DNA of 64,000 nt from contig CM055109.1 in the NCBI GenBank assembly GCA_029204225.1, forward strand, positions 5,771,053 through 5,835,052. The letters run 5' to 3'. Positions 56,100-64,000 of this stretch are shown here, in pieces. Under the pieces are notes generated by a model. That model searched no databases and was not told where the DNA came from. It was given only the letters and a program-made list of their open reading frames with translations. A program made the translations under genes and the position numbers. Positions within the stretch are counted from its first letter, which is position 1, and each line of letters opens with the position of its first letter. The stretch comes from Diphasiastrum complanatum. Lineage: Eukaryota > Streptophyta > Lycopodiopsida > Lycopodiales > Lycopodiaceae.

Positions 56100-56740
56100 A
56101 GCATCAAGGCGGAAGAAATTACGGTTGCTACGGATGCGACGAACGACACAGAATTGCGGAATGTCCCTACAAGGGACAATAAACATCTTCTACCGAGAAT
56201 ACGGTTATGGGCACTGTTACAAGAATTGTCCATTTAAACCTGGAGCCAGTGCACCTCTTAACTTCATTGCAATATAGCAACCAGCAGTTCTAGCAGGGAT
56301 GCCATCGGAAGGACAACAATTCCACGCTGCTGTGTTAGGTGTTACACGAGCATAGAAGAAGAAGGAAGTGGCTCCCTCACCACGACCATCGGTCACTGAC
56401 GACCAACCCTCAACTTCAGCGCCATATCCGAATGTGAGGGAAGAAAGAAGGCAATATCAGAAAATAAGACACTGGGTATAGAAAGCACAAGCGGAGGAAA
56501 AAGAGCACGAAAGAACTAATCCCATGGAACCTCCAATTGGCATCGAATGGGAACAGCAAGCGGGCTCACCACTGCGCACTAATCAAAATGATCGGTTGCA
56601 CCAACATGAACCACCCTTTCACATGGTGGAGCCCAAGGAACCACGCACTGAAAGGCTCACACTTTTATTGTCAAGTCATGTTAGTTTACCACTCGGGAAC
56701 TATTGCGGATTGCACCACAAGCGAAAAGCCTTCTAGTTGA
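56100..56740 (+). pseudogene. Gypsy gag C-terminal part
   Basis: CYGCDERHRIAEC (CX2CX3HX4C) at about 56118-56160, then in another frame YREYGYGHCYKNCPFKPG, matching CRDYGYGHCYKDCPARP of the 48.3-kb gag. The tail MEPPIGIEWEQQAGSPLR and FHMVEPKEPRTE corresponds to the minus-strand gag end. Frame changes at about 56190 and stops at about 56277 and 56357 interrupt it. Confidence 0.8.
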
Positions 56741-57170
56741 ATGGGCTAAAGCGGATGAGGAGCCAGTAGCGCCTGACCCCATATATTGTACGGGCTTTGA
56801 AGAAACAAGTAACGTCCTCCACATCGGAGCAGCATGGGAAAGTGAGGAACACAACATCACTTTGCCCATCAAACACAAGAGATACGAGGACGAGACAGCA
56901 GTGGTAGATGGAGGATCGAGTGTCAATTTAATCTCCACTACTTTATATGAAAAATGGGGTTTGCAAGAGTTGAAGCCAGCAAGATTCGCCATCAAGCTGG
57001 CAAATCAATCCTGTGTGAAACCAAAAGGTGTAGTTGTCGATATCCCTGTAAAGATAGCAGGCATGCAATTTGTGATTACTTTTGTAGTCATGGATATACC
57101 TGAATCTCCATCTGCATAGCGTGTTTTACTGGGAAGACCATGGTTGAGGACTGCGTAAGTAGTACACAAC
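56703..57170 (+). pseudogene. Gypsy protease
   Basis: DETAVVDGGSSVNLISTTLY carries the D-G-G-S active site (usually D-T/S-G). IDIPVKIAGMQF-type strands follow, then PSA-stop-RVLLGRPWLRTA, the conserved LGRPWL. The TAG at 57117 is one base from CAG. Upstream residues WAKADEEPVAPDPIYCTGFE link it to gag. Confidence 0.83.
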
Positions 57171-58236
57171 TGAGGTACGGGAAAACTCACCTTCAAGAAC
57201 AGAGAACAAGCTGTAAAGGTTGATCCAACCACATGGGCGGTGAAACCTATTGCACCCAAAGCTGATGACAGATCATCCATGACAGATCACATAATTGATC
57301 GCCCAAGGCCAGCCAAGGGAGGTCACTATGATTCAGAGACAGATGTCATGATATGGACGGATGCATTAGCAACTATTGACTGCTAGGCATGTCAATATGA
57401 ATCAGATCCGGAACCTAGTATATCTTCACCCAAATGTTACACCATGGACACACCAATCACATTTGGGGTGAATATGATAAATGTAGCATGGCTGTCAACG
57501 GAGCCTATTGAGAACCCAGTGGACGATGATCTAGCCCCTTGGCAACATGCTCTAGCTTATAATAAGGAGATTGAGTTGACTGATGAACAGGTCCTACATC
57601 ACATGGCCTCAGATCGTTACAGAACCAAGAAAGTACCAGCTCAACCACCACAAAAGTCTGCTATGGCGAAAGTCTCAAAGATTGATCCACCCAAGGCACC
57701 TACGAATAAGAAGAATCAGTTGAAGCAACGCTACAACCAGGTGATCCGATGGAGTGATCTACCCAAAGAGGCGATAGCTACAATGGATGTTGATATTTGC
57801 AACCATGAGGCGAATGTCACGGTAGTCCCGATGAAAGACAACAAGGATGAATCCACCAAAATGACAAAAAAGAGTAAAAAAAAAGTGTTGGATTCCTTGA
57901 AGTCGATCAAGATAGACTCAGATACAGCGTCATCTTCTACACAAGTGGCAGAAAATCAAAAAATGACCAGTCGGGCTAAGATCAATATGCTGAAAGAGGA
58001 ATCTCAACGAGCGCCAATTCACGAGATGCCTTAGACTTTCAAGAATTACACCTTGGACGACGTGGTAATCATGATGTCGCAAGCCCAGAGAGAACCTGAT
58101 CAAAGTCAGGCATTGGCGAAACAAGTCTTTGAGGGACCTGCGCGAACACAGCCAATGAATCTTGCCGAGCTAGGTGAAAAAGAAAAGATAATGCATGTGG
58201 GAGAGCAGTTAACACCCACACAGTTCAAGAGACTAT
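57171..58236 (+). pseudogene. Gypsy protease-RT linker region
   Basis: Long, largely open segments with Lys/Ser-rich composition (WSDLPKEAIATMDVDICNHE, then TKKSKKKVLDSLKSIKIDSD) and, nearer RT, IMHVGEQLTPTQFKRL. No domain recognised. It is broken by TAGs at about 57384 and 58032 and by a frame change. Confidence 0.6.
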
Positions 58237-59760
58237 GATCGTTGTTGATGGAACATAAAGACTATTTTGCCTGGAGTTATAGTGACCTGAAGGCCATTCC
58301 ACCAACAGTAGTCCAACACACCATACCCTTGGTGGACGGAGCAGTCCCCAAGGTAAGCCATTATTACCGCTGCAACCCAAATTATACTGAACTGATCAAG
58401 CATGAGTTGCAAAAGTAATGGATGCAGATTTCATCTATGAAATTGAGCACACGGAATGGGTATCACCGATAGTTATAGTACCCAAGAAGAACGGCAAATG
58501 CGGATTTGTGTGAATCCGAAGGCGCTAAATGCAGTCACCAACAAAGATCATTTTTCTTTACCATTATGGAAAGTGTCCTTGACGGAGTAGCCGGCGCCGA
58601 GGCCTACAGTTTTCTAGACGGCTTCAGCGGCTACAACCAGGTGAAGATAGCCCCCCAGGACCAGCACAAGACAGCATTTTCCACGGAATGGAGAACCTAT
58701 GCCTATTAAGTGATGCCATTCGGACTTTGCAATGCCCCAAGCACCTTCTAGCGAGTCATGCAGACGGCATTCAAAGATTATCTGCAAAAATTTCTAGAAA
58801 TTTTCTTAGACGATTTGTGTGTGCATGGACCAGACTCAGAACACTTATCCAACTTGGAGAAGGTGTTACAAAAATGTCGCGACTACCAGATCTCCCTGAA
58901 TCCAGAAAAATGTCAATTATGGGTGACACATGGCTTGATTCTCGGCCATATAGTGTCAAGGCACGGGATCGCCACAGATCTATCTAAGATCAAGATCATT
59001 GTTGATCTACCACCACCGGGGACGATCCGCGAGGTCTACATTTTCATGGGTCATGCTAACTACTATAGGATCTTCATTCTTGATTTTGCGGAGTTAGCCC
59101 GACCAATTTACAAACTCACAACGGATCCACATTGGAACGAGGAAGCCCTAAAGGCTTTTCAGAAGCTTAAGGATGCATTGGTTTCAGCACCAATCTTACG
59201 CCCACCCAATTGGTCCATTGAGTTCCACGTGCATACGGACGCATCGAAGTATGCAGTTGGAGTAGTCTTAACCCAGCCAGGTGAACACAAAAAGGATTTT
59301 CCAATCCGATTTGCAAGCCGACAGCTCAGTGATACCGAAATGAATTATTCAACCACAAAGCGAGAAGCACTGGCAATGATTTATGCGGTTAAGAAATTTC
59401 GACATTACCTGATGGCCACACATTTTGCTTTTTATACGGACCATCAACCTTGCTCTATCTCGTTAATAAAACTTGCAACACCGGGAGAATCACCAGATGG
59501 CTACTTTTGTTGTTGGAATTTTATTTTCGGGTAGTGGTTCGCAAGGGAAAACAACACTACATGGCAGATCATGTATCACGAATCAAGGGGCAGGAGATTG
59601 CAACCCAACCCGATGATGAGCTGGCAGATGCTACCTTATTTTACGTGGACACAGTACCAGAATGGGCTGCCGACATTGTTGAATATCTAATGTGGGGCCA
59701 ACCAGACAAATCACTACCAAAGGCAAAATAGCGAAAATTGATCTTGAAGGCTAGACCTTA
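58237..59760 (+). pseudogene. Gypsy reverse transcriptase and RNase H
   Basis: RT: DYFAWSYSDLKAIPPTVVQH, TEWVSPIVIVPKKNGK, FLDGFSGYNQVKIAPQDQ (motif A), VMPFGLCNAPSTF and FLEIFLDDLCVHG (FLDD). RNase H keeps all acids: VHTDASKYAVGVVL, TKREALAMIYAVKKFRHYL and FYTDHQP. A tether (YFRVVVRKGKQHYMADHVSR) follows. Stops at about 58238 (TGA), 58418 (TAA), 58708 (TAA) and 58750 (TAG) and frameshifts near 58500 and 59450 inactivate it. There is no second RNase H, so it differs from the minus-strand Gypsy. Confidence 0.9.
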
Positions 59761-59799
59761 TCAGTTGATTGTCGGCTAGTTATCCTGAATAGGACCATA

Positions 59800-60922
59800 T
59801 GGAATTCTTTGGCGGTGTATTCTTCCTCATGAGGCCACCCAGATCATTTCGCTTTCACATGAAGGCATGGGTGGGGGCCATTTTGCATCCAACATTACAG
59901 TTCGCAAGATCCTGCAATCAAGATGTTGGTGGCCAATGATTCATAAGGATACGGAGGAATACTTAAAAAAGTGCGATGTGTGCCAAAGGGCGAGAAGGCC
60001 AACGAGATTGAATTATGACCTACTGCACCCGGTCTTAGCCCAAGCACCATTTGAAAAGTGGGGATTGGATTACATCGGTCCAATTCACCCTGCAGCAAGG
60101 AGTTCTCAGGCTCAATACGTAATTGTAGCCACAGACTATCTCACCAAATAGATCGAAGCCAAGGCAGTAAGAGTAGCTAATGTTAGGGCCACTGCCAAGT
60201 TCCTTTATGAAAATATCATTGCACGCTTCGGATGCCCGATAGAGCTAATCAACGATCGCATAAGCCATTTCATCAATGAGACCATCAAGGTCCTGTTGGA
60301 AGAATTCTTTGTGATCCACAGAACCAATACGCCTTATTATCCTCGTGGTAGTGGGTAAGCAGAATCATTCAATAAGATCCTATGTGGCGTGCTCACGAAA
60401 ATAGTTGAAACTAGCAGATCAGATTGGGAACATAAGTTGCATCCTGCACTGTGGGCATTCAGGACAGCATATAAAAGAAGCACTGATCAAACACCCTTCC
60501 AATTGATATATGGTCAGGATGTTGTGATGCCAGTAGAGTTTTTAGTTCCTTTATTAAGGAAATAAAGGACTGCCACCACGCAACGTCTTAGTGAGTCCAA
60601 ATCTCTATAGCTATGCCACGAAGCTCTGCATAAACTCTGTGAAACACGCTTACTAGCTGTGCATGCACTGGCAGCTGAAAAGGAAAGACACAAAGCATGG
60701 CATGATATTAGGTTACAAAAGAAGGATCTTCGTTTCGGAGATCTGGTCCCAATGTATAAAACCAAGGCGATCAAAGGGAAATTAAAATTCACAGGTGAAG
60801 GTTCCTATCGGATCAAGGAAATTCTTAATCATGGAGCCCTGAATTTAGAAAAGTTAGATGGGACACCATTCGATACACCAATCAACGGTAGCCAGTTGCA
60901 CAAGTACTGGCCACCACAGTGA
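59800..60922 (+). pseudogene. Gypsy integrase
   Basis: HHCC: ISLSHEGMGGGHFASN and EYLKKCDVCQRARRPTRL. Catalytic residues: WGLDYIGPIHPAARSS (D), IELINDRISHFINETI (D) and GSG-stop-AESFNKILCGVLT (E), all kept. C-terminal part: RTAYKRSTDQTPFQLIYGQD, HDIRLQKKDLRFGDLV and INGSQLHKYWPPQ-stop. Stops at about 60148 (TAG for Trp), 60355 (TAA for Gln), 60562 and 60607. Without these the chain would be complete. Confidence 0.9.
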
Positions 60923-61650
60923 GATAGATCTAGATTGGTGGGGGCACGTTACGAAAAGCTAATCTGCTAAGGCATCATCGCTAGATCTAAGAAGATTAAG
61001 CCAAATCAAGCTAAATCCATCAAGATTCAGCCAGATCTGGCAAGATCAGGGAAATCCATCAAAATCCAAGAAGGAAGCAGATCATCAGATTGACTGAGGG
61101 ATCTGTTACCAAGTATCCATCAGAACTTCCAGAGAACTGTCAACAGTCTAATCAAACCTGGATGAAGCTGATTACAAGTTTACAAAAGTTAAAAATCAGA
61201 AAATCTCAAGATCTCATCAAAAAAACACTCTAAAAGAGCACTTTTTCATGATTTTTTGAGATCCCCTAGGAGATAGCTCTTGAAACTTAAACAAACACAA
61301 AGATCTGACCCAGATGCATCCATGAAAATCTCTGCGAGAGTTCCTGATGGAGGAATCACCATTTTCTAGTGTGTGCGAGGGTTCTCAGAAGCTAAATTTT
61401 CATAACCCTCGTAGAGCATCAAGATTAACTTACCAACCCTCGCAAGGTGCCTAAATGGAATCAGAGCAGTGAAATTAGTCTTCCTACATGGTCTGATCTT
61501 GAAAATCCAATCACAGGAACAAGTTGTGTGAGAGATCACTTCCTGCGAGAGTTGAACCCTCGCAGACAGCCTGAACCCTCGCAGAACCTTCGCATAGCAG
61601 TCAAATCACCTTCTGAACTCTCGCAAACTTCCCTGAGGTCTTAAAATTTT
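60923..61650 (+). other. 3' region of Gypsy with repeated AACCCTCGCAG motif
   Basis: After a polypurine-like GGTGGGGGCA (about 60937) there is an A-rich stretch with repeats of (A/C)AGATC...AAGAT. Between 61375 and 61630 AACCCTCGCA(G/A) recurs about six times. The minus-strand Gypsy leader (49.9-51.1 kb) has the comparable AACCTTCGCC repeats. A TATA-like CTATATAAGGG lies at 61731-61741. Whether an LTR starts at about 60948 is unresolved. Confidence 0.5.
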
Positions 61651-62289
61651 GTGAAGAAGGTGCTTGCCAGAATTTGGGTGGAACTGAGCAAGAGAAAGTG
61701 GATTTCACCTAATACGCACTCTAGATTCTGCTATATAAGGGCTGAATTCGTGTCATTTGTCACCTTTGCTAGCGAAGCTCTGTCAAAATTTACACTGAAA
61801 TTACCAAGTTCTCCGTTTGCGACCAAACTTCCTACCAGCTATCATCCGATCATACAGTCAAAATATGGGTGGACTACGGATGTAGATGCCAGAAGGGCTC
61901 TCACCGTGTTCGCAAACCATTATATCAATTGCCCTGATCCAACAGTCCGCGCAGCAGCCACTTACGTCCGAAACTTAGAACATCTAATGGGGATCGAGAC
62001 TAAATGGGACAATTTTCTCCCATCCATATTCTTTGACATTAATAAGGCGATACCTTCAGACAAAGTCGAAGATCAGCTGCCAATCGCTCGTGTGTATTAC
62101 CGAGCTGTGCTTCTGGACGATCCATGGACACGTAGATTCCAAACATGGGTCGACCAAGATTGGTTGCGAGGAGTCCACAATTCCCTTCACAAGCCCAAGG
62201 ACTTGAAGAAACTGGACCGCCTCAACTTCATGGAGGACGTCACCACCTACCTGATCCAGCAAAGGCGGGCGAAGAAAACGCTATACTAA
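61651..62289 (+). CDS. Conserved 212-codon ORF next to an LTR, function unknown
   Basis: Uninterrupted frame. C-terminal two thirds (HLMGIETKWDNFLPSIFFDI, SDKVEDQLPIARVYYRAVLL, DPWTRRFQTWVDQDWLRGV, NFMEDVTTYLIQQRRAKKTL) match the 35643-35943 copy. No transposon enzyme motif, membrane span or signal peptide is visible; the protein is basic and Trp-rich. The first 60 codons overlap a TATA-like CTATATAAGG, so the true start may be further in. It ends 46 bases before an LTR, i.e. at the 3' end of its element, the env position. Not recognised as a known family. Confidence 0.65.
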   Translation: MKKVLARIWVELSKRKWISPNTHSRFCYIRAEFVSFVTFASEALSKFTLKLPSSPFATKLPTSYHPIIQSKYGWTTDVDARRALTVFANHYINCPDPTVRAAATYVRNLEHLMGIETKWDNFLPSIFFDINKAIPSDKVEDQLPIARVYYRAVLLDDPWTRRFQTWVDQDWLRGVHNSLHKPKDLKKLDRLNFMEDVTTYLIQQRRAKKTLY

Positions 62290-62335
62290 ACTGGTAGAGT
62301 GCCGAGAGACTGGCACTACTTCATGTTGTGGGTCC

Positions 62336-63108
62336 TGTTGGGGGTATTCCCAACAAAGTGTAAATAAATAAAATCATCCAATAAAATGTGTTGCGAGGGC
62401 AAGGCATACTGCGTGTATAAGCCCATGGCCCAATGAGCACGCAAGTGAAGTTGTAAATAAAATAATAGACTTGGGCCCTTTGTAATTAAAATCAAACTTG
62501 AGGCCCAAAGTCAATTCCAAACATAGAGTTTACTTTTTAGAGTTGGGTCCAATTTTGGACTCACATGAATCTTGTGATTTCCAATGTACTTTTTGTGGAC
62601 CCTTGGATCAAGTTGTGTCCAAGATGAATGCATAGGATCAATGTGAATATTAGCCAATAGGATTGAGGGGCAAGGGCCTTCCCCATTTTATTAAAAGGCA
62701 CCATTTGTACACTATTTTCATGCTTAATAGAGAGGAGGAGACTCTACCATTTTGAGAGCTCAAGCATCCTCATTTGCTAATCAATCTTGCTTATGTTATT
62801 GTTGTGATTGCTTGTTCATTTCTCATGCTTTTTGGTTATGCTAGTTAAGGTTTTTCCATAAGTAATGACATTGAGCATTTGAGCTAACCTCCATCTCATC
62901 TCTCTCTCTTTCTCTCTTCTCTTCTCTCTTCCTCTCCTTTTCTATCCCTTTCCTTCACCCAAATCATGATGAATGTTAGTGTAGAGGAGTAGAGTTAAGG
63001 GAGAGTAGTGTTAGTGGTGAATAGAGTTAGGGAGGAAGTAAGAAACTAACTAAAATTAGCATCTATGCATAGTTAGGTACCTATCTAGTGATCTAACCCT
63101 TGTTGACA
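62336..63108 (+). repeat. LTR of the element carrying the conserved ORF, copy 2
   Basis: Starts TGTTGGGGGTATTCCCAACA (itself an inverted repeat) and ends CTTGTTGACA, 773 bp; diverged relative of 35989-36762. A TATA-like CATTTTATTAAAAGGC lies at about 62684-62699 and a CTCTCTCTCTTTCTCTC block near the end. Confidence 0.75.
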
Positions 63109-63211
63109 GGCGGGAGGGCTATACTCGCAAGATCTTTGACCCTAAATAATCTTTTCTCATTCATCCCCTCCCCCAAGCACCACCTATACCACGATTTGAA
63201 TTTCCAAGCCC

Positions 63212-63318
<107 letters not shown>

Positions 63319-63389
63319 AAGCAAAGCGGATCTTTTTGCTATATCACTTGCTCCATAGCTCTTCTGTTGCTTCATAGCTTTGCTCGGCG

Positions 63390-63494
63390 ATGGATTTCTT
63401 CAAGAAGCTGGAAGGATTGACACAGAGTTTATTATCACTCACTTCCATCGTAGACATAGGAGGCTTTTGGAAGCACTTTTCATTCTATGATTGA
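63390..63494 (+). CDS. Possible start of a host gene (34 codons)
   Basis: ATG in a GGCGATGG context opens [20 protein letters not shown] and closes after HFSFYD-stop. The (CT)n tract upstream and start context resemble a plant 5' end, but the frame is short, no splice donor before the stop is convincing, and I recognise no family. Could be chance. Confidence 0.2.
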   Translation: MDFFKKLEGLTQSLLSLTSIVDIGGFWKHFSFYD

Positions 63495-63784
63495 GTAGAA
63501 TCTGTCTCTGTCCTTCATCGCTGATAGAGGAGTCCAACGTTATGCCATCCATCGCTGAAGAATTACAGCTAGGAGTACACTTGAGAGCAAAACCATCGTT
63601 GCCAGAATAGGAAGACAGATAAATGATTGAAGGTTATGAATATCATGTCTGAAAACCCCAACCAACAAGTAGTGACTGCGGAGTTTGTACAAAACAATGT
63701 TACATTCAAAACTCCGAAAAATGAAAGCACATCCGCCAGAAGGAAGTGATTGGCCCGTATGAGACAAGCCAAGAAGGAAGAGGT

Positions 63785-64000
63785 TGGCCCTCCCCGAAAA
63801 ATGCGACACCTCCCCTCCCTACTCTCCTCGAAAAATGCGACACACCTCCCCTACCTTCGGCCCTCCCCGGAAAATGCGACATCTCCCCTTCCTTCGGCCC
63901 TCCCCGAAAATGTGACACCTTCGGCCCTCCCCGAAAAATGCGACACCCCCTTCAACTCTTCCCCTCCCTACCCTCCCTGAACAATGTGACACCCCCTCCC
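63785..64000. repeat. C-rich minisatellite, period about 36 bp, running off the window
   Basis: At least six units built on CCTCCCCGAAAAATGCGACA with spacer CTCCCCT(T)CCTTCGGC, at about 63789, 63826, 63862, 63899, 63926 and 63968. Open frames across it on both strands are products of the repeat. Confidence 0.8.

Larger units (their letters stand above)
55960..60922 (+). mobile_element. Plus-strand Gypsy gag-pol, mutated but nearly complete in domains
   Basis: Holds in order gag C-terminus, protease, linker, RT, RNase H and integrase; related by gag to the minus-strand copy at 48046-49870. The gag N-terminus and 5' LTR are missing. The polypurine-like GGTGGGGGCA at about 60937-60946 follows. 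Premature stops sit mostly at codons that are one C-to-T change (either strand) from Gln or Trp. Confidence 0.88.

Overview
This window looks like nuclear DNA of a land plant, taken from a repeat-rich part of the genome. The evidence is plant-type Ty1/copia elements primed by initiator-Met tRNA (TGGTATCAGAGC), Ty3/gypsy elements with Tat/Ogre-like and chromovirus-like features, long (GA)n/(CT)n tracts, and plant-style TATA boxes in the LTRs. I cannot name the species. Almost everything that can be recognised is LTR retrotransposon at different stages of decay. The only good candidates for host sequence are a spliced, multi-membrane-span gene fragment (44.8-46.1 kb, minus), an exon-like stretch (1.08-1.38 kb) and a decayed reverse-transcriptase-like gene (4.9-6.6 kb, minus).

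Layout. 0-4 kb: AT-rich tandem and inverted repeats, an exon-like stretch joined to a Copia RT/RNase H remnant (+), then a Copia gag/protease remnant (-). 4.4-4.8 kb: a 0.4-kb foldback (MITE-like) element. 4.9-6.6 kb: the RT-like pseudogene. 6.65-8.87 kb: Copia gag, primer site and LTR (-). 8.87-10.5 kb: Copia LTR, primer site and gag start (+), cut by a minus-strand Copia (10.52-13.72 kb) whose RT domain has been replaced by about 1.09 kb of unrelated open sequence. 13.95-15.75 and 33.86-35.64 kb: two copies of a 1.8-kb LTR-like direct repeat. Between them lies a large minus-strand Gypsy (about 31.1 to 16.9 kb): an ORF upstream of gag, gag, protease, RT, a degenerate RNase H, integrase, a second (archaeal-type) RNase H, and a coiled-coil ORF after pol.

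The centrepiece is an intact, apparently very young Copia element at 23571-30001, inserted in that Gypsy gag. It has two 655-bp LTRs that I read as identical, a 5-bp target duplication (ATTGT), a Met primer site, a polypurine tract and one uninterrupted 1317-codon gag-pol frame with every catalytic motif present.

35.6-40.2 kb: the end of a conserved ORF plus its LTR, then a Copia arranged RT-RNase H-LTR-primer site-gag, the signature of a tandem or recombined array. 40.6-43 kb: further Copia scraps, one with a relative of the captured segment. 47.2-52.5 kb: a Copia LTR, a minus-strand Gypsy gag with four zinc-knuckle motifs, its leader, tRNA-Asp-like primer site and LTR, and a Copia integrase scrap. 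53.5-55.7 kb: a decayed chromovirus-like Gypsy lacking RT. 56-60.9 kb: a nearly full-length but mutated Gypsy gag-pol (+). 61.65-63.1 kb: a 212-codon ORF and LTR, relatives of the 35.6-kb piece. The right edge has a (CT)n tract and a C-rich minisatellite.

The genes do not form a pathway; the window is a record of nested insertion, decay (largely C-to-T changes creating stops) and sequence capture. LTR and junction positions are read by eye. Ends given as approximate could move by tens of bases.
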